This document shows, piece by piece, positions 32,043-39,142 of a stretch of 45,268 bases of DNA. The position numbers and the translations under genes were made by a program. Where the stretch lies: NCBI GenBank assembly GCA_002320035.1, contig DCJL01000025.1, positions 9,457-54,724 on the forward strand, given 5' to 3'. Below the pieces are notes generated by a model. It did not search any database and was not told the origin of the DNA. It saw only the letters and a program-made list of their open reading frames with translations. Position 1 is the stretch's first letter. Every line of letters starts with the position of its first letter. The stretch comes from Clostridiales bacterium UBA1701 (GTDB taxonomy: Bacteria > Bacillota > Clostridia > Oscillospirales > Oscillospiraceae).

Positions 32043-33252
32043 AGAACTTGTAGCCCGGGGCCTTATTGCCCAGGTTACCAATGAGGATGAGATCCGCAAC
32101 ATGATCAATCATGGCAAGGCAACCTTTTACATCGGTTTTGACTGTACCGCCGACAGCCTTACCGCCGGGCACTTCATGGCGCTTACCCTGATGAAGCGCC
32201 TGCAGATGGCCGGTAACAAGCCGGTTGCTCTTATTGGCGGCGGCACCACCATGATCGGCGACCCCTCCGGCAGAACGGATATGCGCAAAATGCTGACCCG
32301 GGAGGACATTGAGCACAACGCCGAGTGCTTCAAACGCCAGATGGAGCGCTTTATCGAATTCGGCGAGGGTAAGGCCATCATGGTCAATAACGCCGACTGG
32401 CTGCTTAACCTGAACTACATTGAGCTGCTCAGAGAGGTTGGCGCCTGCTTCTCCGTGAACAATATGCTTCGGGCCGAGTGCTACAAGCAGCGCATGGAGA
32501 AGGGGCTGAGCTTCTTTGAGTTTAACTATATGATAATGCAGAGCTACGACTTCTACTATCTGTTCCAGCACTATGACTGCAACATGCAGTTCGGCGGGGA
32601 CGACCAGTGGAGCAACATGCTTGGCGGTACGGAGCTTATTCGCCGTAAGCTTGGCAAGGACGCTCACGCCATGACCATAACCCTGCTTACCGATTCCCAG
32701 GGGCGCAAAATGGGCAAGACCGCCGGCAACGCCGTCTGGCTGGATCCCAACAAGACAAGCCCCTTCGAATTTTACCAGTACTGGCGCAATGTGGACGACA
32801 GCGATGTGCTCAAGTGCATACGCATGCTGACCTTCCTGCCGCTGGAGCAGATCGATGAGATGGCCTCCTGGGAGGGCAGCCAGCTCAACCGGGCCAAGGA
32901 GATTCTGGCTTACGAGCTCACAAACCTTGTCCATGGTGAGGAGGAGGCAAGAAAGGCGGAGGCCTCCGCGAAAGCGCTGTTTTCCGGCGCGGGCAGCAGC
33001 GACAATATGCCCTGCACCGAACTGTCCGAGGCAGACTTGACGGACGGCGCTGCGGACATCATGACCCTTCTGGTTAAAACGGGCCTCTGCCCCTCAAAGT
33101 CCGATGCCCGCCGCAATATCCAGCAGGGCGGTGTTACTGTGGATGATGAAAAGGTGAGCGATATCGGCGCGGTATTTACTGCCGGGCAGCTCCGCAAGGG
33201 CGTAATCCTCAAGCGCGGCAAGAAGAATTTCAATAAGGTCATCCTGAAATAA
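32029..33252 (+). CDS. tyrS: Tyrosyl-tRNA synthetase
   Basis: A 407-aa class Ic TyrRS. The HIGH-equivalent is TAGHF near residue 42; the KMSKS-equivalent is KMGKT; the C-terminal S4 domain has KSDARRNIQQGGVTVDDEKV. The ATG at 32029 is chosen because AAGGAG lies six bases upstream; the frame runs a little upstream inside the preceding gene. It charges tRNA-Tyr. It is controlled by the T-box leader. A terminator follows. Confidence 0.97.
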   Translation: MGIYEELVARGLIAQVTNEDEIRNMINHGKATFYIGFDCTADSLTAGHFMALTLMKRLQMAGNKPVALIGGGTTMIGDPSGRTDMRKMLTREDIEHNAECFKRQMERFIEFGEGKAIMVNNADWLLNLNYIELLREVGACFSVNNMLRAECYKQRMEKGLSFFEFNYMIMQSYDFYYLFQHYDCNMQFGGDDQWSNMLGGTELIRRKLGKDAHAMTITLLTDSQGRKMGKTAGNAVWLDPNKTSPFEFYQYWRNVDDSDVLKCIRMLTFLPLEQIDEMASWEGSQLNRAKEILAYELTNLVHGEEEARKAEASAKALFSGAGSSDNMPCTELSEADLTDGAADIMTLLVKTGLCPSKSDARRNIQQGGVTVDDEKVSDIGAVFTAGQLRKGVILKRGKKNFNKVILK

Positions 33253-33257
33253 GCGCA

Positions 33258-33292
33258 AAGCGGAGAGGCCGGCGGACCTCTCCGCTTCTTTT
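33258..33292 (+). terminator. Rho-independent terminator of tyrS
   Basis: Stem AAGCGGAGAGG/CCTCTCCGCTT, then CTTTT. Confidence 0.85.
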
Positions 33293-33340
33293 GTGAAAAC
33301 AGCGCGCAGCCTGTCAATGTATATAACAGACATAAAGGCG

Positions 33341-33533
33341 GTGAGTGCTTTGATCTCGTGCAGGCCATTGAAAAAACATTACAACAGACAAACTTATTAA
33401 GGACTACGGTTTCAGTAAAGGGACGCTTGATTCCCTTAAGCATGACCGGAATATTACTACCGCAACCTTAAATGATATTTGCGGTATCCTTTCGTACAGA
33501 ATTCAGGATGTGGTTGAATATATTTCGGAATAA
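33341..33533 (+). pseudogene. Frameshifted small XRE-type HTH gene
   Basis: Joining three frames gives a coherent Cro-like regulator of about 64 aa: MSA, FDLVQAIEK, then NITTDKLIKDYGFSKGTLDS and onward to VVEYISE with a stop at 33531-33533. Two one-base deletions are needed: near the GTG start (about 33349) and in the A-run at 33371-33376 (six A where seven would keep the frame). Codons after the second lesion are perfect for the family. No ORF above background remains. It may be decayed, or one site may be an assembly error. Confidence 0.6.
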
Positions 33534-33540
33534 AACGAAT

Positions 33541-33572
33541 ATGAGCAGGGCTGAAAAAGCCCTGCTCATTTC
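33541..33572. terminator. Bidirectional terminator
   Basis: Stem ATGAGCAGGGCT/AGCCCTGCTCAT with a GAAA-like loop; the reverse strand continues with ATTCGTTTT. It ends the reverse-strand operon coming from xpaC. Confidence 0.8.
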
Positions 33573-33584
33573 TGCTGTTTTGGT

Positions 33585-34055
33585 TTATTCCGGCAGTTTG
33601 CAGACGTCGATCCACTCGGCAGCCTTGGAATACTCATATAGCTCATCCAGATTCAACTCTATGGCGCTGCTGGCGCTGCCCACGGCGGGAAAAACCGTCT
33701 CAAAGCGCTTAAGGCTTTCATCCAGATATACAGGTATGCCATCGTTTATCCCGAAGGGGCATACGCCGCCCACCGGATGGCCCACCAGTTCAAGGACCTC
33801 CTCCGCCGAAGGCATTTTCGCTTTAAAATGGAACTTCTCCTTGAATTTATGATTGTCAATTCTGGCGTCGCCTGCGGCGAGGATAAGCATACAGCCCTCC
33901 GCCGTTTTGAAAGAAAGGGTCTTTGCTATGCGGGCGCCCTCAACGCCCAAAGCCTGGGCCGCCAGCTCCACTGTTGCTGAGGACACATCAAACTCCCGAA
34001 CCCTGTCCTCCATACCAAGGCTGCGGAAATACGCGCGCCCTTTTTCAATAGACAT
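33585..34055 (-). CDS. YbaK/EbsC-type aminoacyl-tRNA deacylase
   Basis: A 156-aa protein of the YbaK/ProX editing family, which removes wrongly attached amino acids (Cys or Ala) from tRNA-Pro. It shows TVELAAQALGV near the start, the AKTLSFKT strand, a conserved Lys-containing DNHKFKEKF helix and GHPVGGVCPFGI. Stand-alone cytoplasmic form. AAAGAGG lies before the ATG at a slightly long distance. It is the last gene of the reverse operon beginning at xpaC, 36 bases after the TPM gene. Confidence 0.92.
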   Translation of the reverse strand: MSIEKGRAYFRSLGMEDRVREFDVSSATVELAAQALGVEGARIAKTLSFKTAEGCMLILAAGDARIDNHKFKEKFHFKAKMPSAEEVLELVGHPVGGVCPFGINDGIPVYLDESLKRFETVFPAVGSASSAIELNLDELYEYSKAAEWIDVCKLPE

Positions 34056-34091
34056 TCCGAATATAACCTCTTTCTGTATACTGTATCCTTT

Positions 34092-34952
34092 TTATCTGCG
34101 GCCGCCGCCTCCGCCGGAGAAACCGCCTCCGCCAAAGCCGCCGCCTCCGCCAAAGCCGCCGCCTCCGCCGAAGCCGCCGCCCCCGCCGAAGCCGCCGCCT
34201 CCGCCGAAGCCGCCGCCTCTGCCGCCGCGGCCCCCGCGGTTGTTCCAGTTGTTAAAGAGCAGAAACCAGGGAAGCCAGGAGCCGCCGCCCCGGCCGCGAT
34301 GATTCCCGCCAAAAAGCAGGGCCAGCACCGCGATAATAACTACAAGCCGGATAAGGCCGCTGAAAACTCCTGTGCCTGTGCTTCCGCCGCTTTCGTTTCC
34401 GCTGTTCTGGCTGCCGGCCGCGCCGCTGGTGCCGGACTTGACAACGCTGCTGTCGTATTTATCATCATACCATTCAAGCAGCGCTTCAAAGAGCTGAGTG
34501 ACGGCCTTGTCATAGTTGCCCCGGTCAAAGTCCTTCCAGAAATAATCCTCCAGAAGCTTGTCCACATCGTCGCCGTCAATGAGAGAATTCAGCCCCATGC
34601 CATAGGCGAGCCAGGCCTTGTTTTCCTGCGTGGCCAGCAGCAGAAGCATGCCGTTGTTATATTCCGAAGAGCCCACGCCCCAGTCGTTAAAGAGCTGATA
34701 GGCATATTCATCGGAATACATGCCGTCCAGATAATCCACGGTGACCACAACAATCTGCGCGCCCTGGCACTGGGTCTCCAGCGCGCCGTTATAGTTTATG
34801 ATCATCTCCTCAGTGGCGTTGGAGAGGACATTTGCATAGTCTGCCGCGTAAAAACTCTCACTTTGGGAAACCACTGCGCGGGCGGCTGTACTCAGACTGA
34901 AGCAAAGGGAAAGCGCAAAAAGCAGGGCCGCTGTTTTTTTAATCAATTTCAT
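34092..34952 (-). CDS. TPM domain protein with Gly-rich tail (YgcG-like)
   Basis: A 286-aa exported membrane protein. Signal peptide about 1-26 (LIKKTAALLFALSLCFSLS), TPM domain about 35-160 with YGMGLNSLIDG, a linker, one membrane helix (about 210-228: LIRLVVIIAVLALLFGG), then a basic Gly-rich end of about 55 residues built from GGGGGFG units. TPM proteins are partners of LemA. The ATG at 34952 is two bases after the lemA-like stop, so coupling is likely; the frame upstream overlaps lemA. The Gly-rich tail is made of an 18-base repeat and may change length. Confidence 0.88.
   Translation of the reverse strand: MKLIKKTAALLFALSLCFSLSTAARAVVSQSESFYAADYANVLSNATEEMIINYNGALETQCQGAQIVVVTVDYLDGMYSDEYAYQLFNDWGVGSSEYNNGMLLLLATQENKAWLAYGMGLNSLIDGDDVDKLLEDYFWKDFDRGNYDKAVTQLFEALLEWYDDKYDSSVVKSGTSGAAGSQNSGNESGGSTGTGVFSGLIRLVVIIAVLALLFGGNHRGRGGGSWLPWFLLFNNWNNRGGRGGRGGGFGGGGGFGGGGGFGGGGGFGGGGGFGGGGFSGGGGGRR
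34113..34220. repeat. 18-base tandem repeats encoding the Gly-rich tail
   Basis: About six imperfect copies of CCGCCGCCTCCGCCGAAG (CCAAAG in some). On the reverse strand each encodes Gly-Phe-Gly-Gly-Gly-Gly. Copy number could vary between strains. Most shadow frames over this region are artefacts of the repeat. Confidence 0.85.
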
Positions 34953-34953
34953 A

Positions 34954-35514
34954 TCAGGCAAAATACTCCGGCATTTCAACACCGGCTAACTCGGCAAGAA
35001 AGTCGGTGGGAAACTGGTCATAGCTTCTGAGGAATTCCCGGACGCTCTCGTTATACCCGGCGCTCTCCATGGCGCGCTGCGCGCCGTTTATGCCGCTGCG
35101 GTACTGCGCAAAGCCATCCGCGTCCCGCTCGGACAACTCTGTGCGGCTGAGCTGGTCAACAAGAGCGTTGAGCGGGCTTAAAAGCTCGTCATAGCAGAAA
35201 TAAATATGGCTGGCATATCCATAGGAATAGCTGAGGCTGAGTTTCAGGTCATCCAGAGCCGTGAGAAGATCCCCGGTGTCAATATCATAATTGTTTGCTA
35301 TGGTAACAAGGCCGTCCGCATAGCCGCAGATATTTTTCAGGTGGGAGGACAGGCTCTTTTGCGTATAGCCGTTATAGTACACCCCATCATAGAAACCATC
35401 CGTTATGTCGCGGCATTTGCCTCCGAAGCGGATGTTGACGGACAGCAGCGTGGATGAGAGCACTACCGCCGCAGACAGCAGCAGCGCCACAAAGGGCTTT
35501 TTTAGTAATTTCAT
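34954..35514 (-). CDS. LemA-like membrane protein (divergent)
   Basis: A 186-aa protein with an N-terminal membrane segment (FVALLLSAAVVLSSTLLSV, about 8-26) and a helical outer part. The C-terminal YNESVREFLRSYDQFPTDFL resembles the LemA ending (YN..V..YN..I..FP). The strongly conserved LemA start, with its DLIPNL motif, is not seen, so it is a divergent relative. TAGGAGAAATAT precedes the ATG. It directly precedes the TPM gene with near-zero gap, the usual lemA-TPM pairing. Confidence 0.7.
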   Translation of the reverse strand: MKLLKKPFVALLLSAAVVLSSTLLSVNIRFGGKCRDITDGFYDGVYYNGYTQKSLSSHLKNICGYADGLVTIANNYDIDTGDLLTALDDLKLSLSYSYGYASHIYFCYDELLSPLNALVDQLSRTELSERDADGFAQYRSGINGAQRAMESAGYNESVREFLRSYDQFPTDFLAELAGVEMPEYFA

Positions 35515-35546
35515 ATATTTCTCCTAAAGGGGCCGGCCGGAATGGC

Positions 35547-36704
35547 TCAGCCCTTCATTTCAAGCAGCTTCTGCTTCAGCTCACCCTCAATGCGGCCCAG
35601 CTCCTGCTCGGCCTGGGCGCGGCGGGCGCGGCCATCATCCTGAATCTGGCGAACCTCGTCAAGGGTCGCGATAAGCTCCTGATTAGTCTTTTTCAGGGTC
35701 TCCAGGTCAACAATACCCCTCTCGGCTTCCCGGGCGATACCTATGCTGCCCTGATGAAGGGCCTGGGCATTTTTGGTCAGCAGCTCGTTTGTCACATCCG
35801 TCACCTCCCGCTGGGCTTTCATAGCCTGCTCGGAGTGGTACAGGGACAGGGCCATGACCATCTGGCTTTTCCAGAGGGGAATGGTGTTGACAATGGAGGA
35901 GCGGATTTTCTCGGCCATGAGGCTGTCGTTGTTCTGAATCATGCGAATCTGGGGAGACATCTGGATGGAAATAGTCCGGGTCAGCTCCAGGTCATGGATC
36001 TTCTTTTCAAAGCGGCCTATCATATTGGCAAAGTCGTTGGCGGACTGCGCGTCCTCGGGCTGGCCGGATTCCTGCGCCTTGGCAACCAGCCTGGGCAGCT
36101 CCACGGTACGAAGCTGCTCAATTCGCAGCTTACCGGCCAGAATATACATGGTCAGTTCCTTGAGATATTCCTGGTTCTTCTCATACATTTTATCCATCAT
36201 GCTGATATCCTTCATCAGCACGACCTCGTGGCCCTCAAGGGCCTCCACTATTTTATCCACATTTACCTCGGCCTTGTCATACTGGGCTTTCAGGGCGGCG
36301 ATGTTCTGTCCTGCTTTCTTAAATAGACCGAAAAAGCCTTTTTTCTCTTCCGGTTCAAAGTTCAGGCCCTTGAGCTCCACAACCAGATCGCCCAGCATGT
36401 TGCCGACCTCACCAAGATCCTTGGTCCGGACGGTGCCGAGGGCGGCGCCGGAGAATTCGGAAATGTTCTTCTGCGCATTGCTGCCGTAGTTCATGATCTG
36501 CTCGGTATTGAGAACGTCGATCTTTTCGGAAAACTCCTTTACTGCTGCCTGCTCGGCGGGGGAGAGCTTGCTCAGCTCGGGCCTCTCTATGGGAATATCC
36601 TTTTTAAGCTCTTCAGCGGCGGGAGCTTCCTGTACGGCGGCCGCGGCCTCGGTCTTGCCGGGGTCGAGAGTGAGGGAAGGAATGAAGCTGCTTTCTTCGT
36701 TCAT
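35547..36704 (-). CDS. TelA-like toxic anion resistance protein
   Basis: A 385-aa TelA/KlaA family protein. It is almost entirely helical with long coiled-coil stretches, and carries the family block LWKSQMVMALSLYHSEQAMKAQ in the C-terminal half. Family members occur beside tellurite and membrane-stress genes; the real function is unclear. No signal or membrane segment. AAAGGAA precedes the ATG. It lies 24 bases after xpaC and 32 before lemA-like, forming a continuous operon. Confidence 0.92.
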   Translation of the reverse strand: MNEESSFIPSLTLDPGKTEAAAAVQEAPAAEELKKDIPIERPELSKLSPAEQAAVKEFSEKIDVLNTEQIMNYGSNAQKNISEFSGAALGTVRTKDLGEVGNMLGDLVVELKGLNFEPEEKKGFFGLFKKAGQNIAALKAQYDKAEVNVDKIVEALEGHEVVLMKDISMMDKMYEKNQEYLKELTMYILAGKLRIEQLRTVELPRLVAKAQESGQPEDAQSANDFANMIGRFEKKIHDLELTRTISIQMSPQIRMIQNNDSLMAEKIRSSIVNTIPLWKSQMVMALSLYHSEQAMKAQREVTDVTNELLTKNAQALHQGSIGIAREAERGIVDLETLKKTNQELIATLDEVRQIQDDGRARRAQAEQELGRIEGELKQKLLEMKG

Positions 36705-36728
36705 AGTGGTGTTCCTTTCAGAATTTTA

Positions 36729-37415
36729 TTATATTTCAAAATCTTTCCCGCCGGAGAGACCCTCTCTGGCAAGCATGGTGTTCATCACTTCTATATCTGT
36801 CTCAATATCAAGGGCCTGATTGGCAAAAAGCGAGTCAAGCCGCTTTTTATACGCTGCTATGGCCGCGTCCAGCATCTCGTTTATGTTCTTCATGCTCTTG
36901 TCAAGATTCTCTCCCTGAATGCCCTGGGAGCTCATTCTGTCATAGGCATTGAGAAGCTTTATGGTAGTGGGAAGATAATAGTTCATAAACTTCTTTATCT
37001 GCGGAATATCCGAGGGGTCCGCGATGGCGTCCTGCGTGATTTTATCGGTAATGCGCATAATCTCGTTTATCTTTCCGCGCACCTGCGGGTCTTTGATAGA
37101 GCTATACAGCCGGCCCATTTCGCTGAGAGCCCGGCCGCCCTCCTGAAGGATCCCGTCCACCTCCGGACCATAGCTCTTTTTACCCTCTTCCGCCGCTGGC
37201 TTTTGCGCCTCCGCCTCAGGCGCCTGCTCCGGGGCAGGAGCAGTCTTTTTTCTTCCGAGCCTGCCCGTAAGCCAGGCCGCGAGACAGCAGACCACAAAAC
37301 AGCTCAACAGCCCCCAAAGCCTGTACATGGGCAGCAGGAAGGACATAATCACCCAAGCACCGGCAAAGCCGTATATTGCGGCGGCTCCGGAGCGCCCTTT
37401 GTTGTGTCTTGACAA
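36729..37415 (-). CDS. XpaC-like membrane protein (5-bromo-4-chloroindolyl phosphate hydrolysis family)
   Basis: A 228-aa protein with two hydrophobic segments near residues 13-49, a Pro/Glu/Ala linker (about 55-80), and the XpaC domain (about 80-225, with KKFMNYYLPTTIKLLNAYDRM). The XpaC name comes from a phosphatase-like activity in Bacillus, but the domain's role is uncertain; it usually neighbours telA. The TTG at 37415 is chosen because GGAGGG (37423-37428) lies seven bases before it; a TTG at 37430 is part of that site itself. Confidence 0.88.
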   Translation of the reverse strand: MSRHNKGRSGAAAIYGFAGAWVIMSFLLPMYRLWGLLSCFVVCCLAAWLTGRLGRKKTAPAPEQAPEAEAQKPAAEEGKKSYGPEVDGILQEGGRALSEMGRLYSSIKDPQVRGKINEIMRITDKITQDAIADPSDIPQIKKFMNYYLPTTIKLLNAYDRMSSQGIQGENLDKSMKNINEMLDAAIAAYKKRLDSLFANQALDIETDIEVMNTMLAREGLSGGKDFEI

Positions 37416-37448
37416 GGCCACACCCTCCAAACTACATTATATTAGTTT

Positions 37449-37477
37449 ATTTTATATCCAAATTTTCTTGCCGTCAA
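37449..37477 (-). promoter_or_regulatory. Sigma-A promoter of the xpaC-telA-lemA-TPM-ybaK operon
   Basis: On the reverse strand, TTGACG (37477-37472), 17 bases, TAAAAT (37454-37449). Confidence 0.75.
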
Positions 37478-37482
37478 GAGTA

Positions 37483-37512
37483 TTGCAAATCAAATGGCAT
37501 TTGTAGTATAAT
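37483..37512 (+). promoter_or_regulatory. Sigma-A promoter of rpe
   Basis: TTGCAA (37483-37488), 18 bases, TATAAT (37507-37512). It is divergent from the xpaC promoter, the two -35 boxes lying within 10 bases of each other. Confidence 0.75.
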
Positions 37513-37556
37513 ACCCACTAAGTGTGCAAACCGCTTATTTATTCAGGAGAGAAGCC

Positions 37557-38210
37557 ATGCTAAAAATTGCTCCCTCGGTTTTATCGGCCGATTTCGCCTG
37601 TCTGGGCAAGGAAATAGAGGATATAAAACGCGCCGGAGCGGATTTTGTCCATTTCGACGTGATGGACGGCATGTTTGTGCCCAACATTTCCGTGGGGATT
37701 CCGGTTCTCAAATCCCTGCGCCGGGCGACAGACATGTTCCTTGATGTGCATCTTATGATAGCGCGTCCCCGGAGATATGCGAAGCAGTTCTGCGCCGCAG
37801 GAGCCGACCTTGTGAACTTCCATGTGGAGGCGGATGAGGAAGAGGGGATACTGGAGGCTTTAAATATTGTAAAATCCCTGGGGAAAATGGCCGGCGTCAC
37901 CATAAAGCCAAAAACGCCGGCTCAGGCGCTGCGCCCATTCCTGCCCTATGTTGATCTTGCGCTTGTGATGACTGTGGAGCCCGGCTTCGGCGGCCAGCGC
38001 TTCCTGCATGAGCAGCTCCCCAAAATCGAGGCCGTCAGAAAAATGATCGAGGCGGAAAAGCCCGGGTGTATGCTGGAGGTTGACGGCGGCATAGACGGCG
38101 AAACGGCGGCGCTGGTAAAGGCTGCGGGGGCTGATGTGCTTGTTGCGGGCAGCGCGGTTTTCGGCAAGCCCGACAGGGCCGCGGCCATAGAGGCACTGCG
38201 GCGGGCCTGA
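37557..38210 (+). CDS. rpe: Ribulose-phosphate 3-epimerase
   Basis: A 217-aa TIM-barrel enzyme that interconverts ribulose 5-phosphate and xylulose 5-phosphate (pentose phosphate pathway). Signatures are APSVLSADFACLG, HFDVMDGMFVPNISVG, DVHLMIARP, VMTVEPGFGGQ and EVDGGIDGE. The metal-binding His/Asp residues appear present. The ATG at 37557 follows CAGGAGAGAAGCC. recR follows with a 36-base gap and no terminator. Confidence 0.97.
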   Translation: MLKIAPSVLSADFACLGKEIEDIKRAGADFVHFDVMDGMFVPNISVGIPVLKSLRRATDMFLDVHLMIARPRRYAKQFCAAGADLVNFHVEADEEEGILEALNIVKSLGKMAGVTIKPKTPAQALRPFLPYVDLALVMTVEPGFGGQRFLHEQLPKIEAVRKMIEAEKPGCMLEVDGGIDGETAALVKAAGADVLVAGSAVFGKPDRAAAIEALRRA

Positions 38211-38246
38211 CAGGGTCAAATTCCATTATATAATCGGAGATATAAA

Positions 38247-38846
38247 ATGTCTTTTTTTCCCGCTTCTCTTGAAAATCTTATAGATAAATTTGCATCACTG
38301 CCCGGAATAGGCAGGAAAAGCGCCCAGCGCCTTGCCTTTCATGTTCTTGCTCTGCCGGATGAGGAGGCTGCGGCTTTTGCCGGGGCCATAACAGACGCAA
38401 AGGCCAGCGTCCACTGCTGCCGCGTCTGCCAGAATCTTACGGAGGGTGAGCTCTGCCCAATCTGTGCCAGCGACCGGAGGGACAAAAGCACCATCTGCGT
38501 GGTGTCCGAGCCCAGGGATGTGCTGAGCATCGAGCGGGGGCGCGAGTATAACGGCAGCTACCATGTGCTTCACGGGGTCCTCTCGCCCATGAGCCATGTG
38601 GGGCCTGACGATATTCGGATCAAAGAACTTCTGGTCCGCGCGGCAGAGGACCAGGTAGAGGAGATAATCATGGCCACCAACCCCGACACCGAGGGGGAGG
38701 CCACGGCTATGTACATTTCCCGTCTGCTTAAGCCCTTCCATATCAAAGTTACCCGCCTTGCCTACGGTATCCCTGTGGGCTCAAATCTGGAGTTTGCGGA
38801 CGATGCGACTCTGAGCCGTGCCATAGAGGGACGGACTGAAATGTAA
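38247..38846 (+). CDS. recR: Recombination protein RecR
   Basis: A 199-aa RecR, which loads RecA with RecF/RecO. N-terminal HhH (LPGIGRKSAQRLAFH), a four-Cys zinc finger (CRVCQNLTEGELCPIC), and a Toprim domain (ICVVSEPRDVLSIE and TNPDTEGEATAMYI). RBS CGGAGA before the ATG. Length is standard. A weak hairpin at 38855-38880 follows. Confidence 0.97.
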   Translation: MSFFPASLENLIDKFASLPGIGRKSAQRLAFHVLALPDEEAAAFAGAITDAKASVHCCRVCQNLTEGELCPICASDRRDKSTICVVSEPRDVLSIERGREYNGSYHVLHGVLSPMSHVGPDDIRIKELLVRAAEDQVEEIIMATNPDTEGEATAMYISRLLKPFHIKVTRLAYGIPVGSNLEFADDATLSRAIEGRTEM

Positions 38847-38854
38847 ATTTATTC

Positions 38855-38880
38855 CGGGGTGAAAGATATTTTCACCCGGA
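38855..38880 (+). terminator. Possible terminator after recR
   Basis: CCGGGGTGAAA pairs with TTTTCACCCGG around GATA. There is no long T-run, so this is weak. The 296 bases from recR to rnjA otherwise hold a TATAAT at 38888-38893 without a clear -35, and no convincing gene. Confidence 0.45.
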
Positions 38881-39142
38881 TTCGGGTTATAATCTTGTAT
38901 GAGCATCCCGGCGCGCTGCGGCGGGTCTTTGTGTTGTGCCTTTATGCCGTGCGATAACACGGCGGAGATTGACATGCGCTCTTTTCCGATCCACCGGGCA
39001 GAGGAGAATGACGCGCGGAAACTTAATGCGATCACATCGTGCGCATTGCGCCGCGCTGCCGGGCGCATGGAGTTGTATGCCTGAGTTTAACCGGTATTCC
39101 GGTTTACATACGAGAAATTTTTTTCAATTGATTGGAGAAATT

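Noticed and set aside
33926..34302. Proline-rich and alanine-rich frames over the Gly-rich tail of the TPM gene
   Set aside because: They are translations of the same 18-base repeat in other frames (PPPPPKP-type or AAAEAA-type).
38213..38234. TATAAT before recR as a recR promoter
   Set aside because: Transcription would begin at or past the ribosome binding site, so it is unlikely to serve recR; rpe read-through is simpler.
38899..39084. A 61-aa forward frame between recR and rnjA
   Set aside because: No ribosome binding site or family resemblance; it contains many Cys, Arg and Ala as expected of non-coding read-through.
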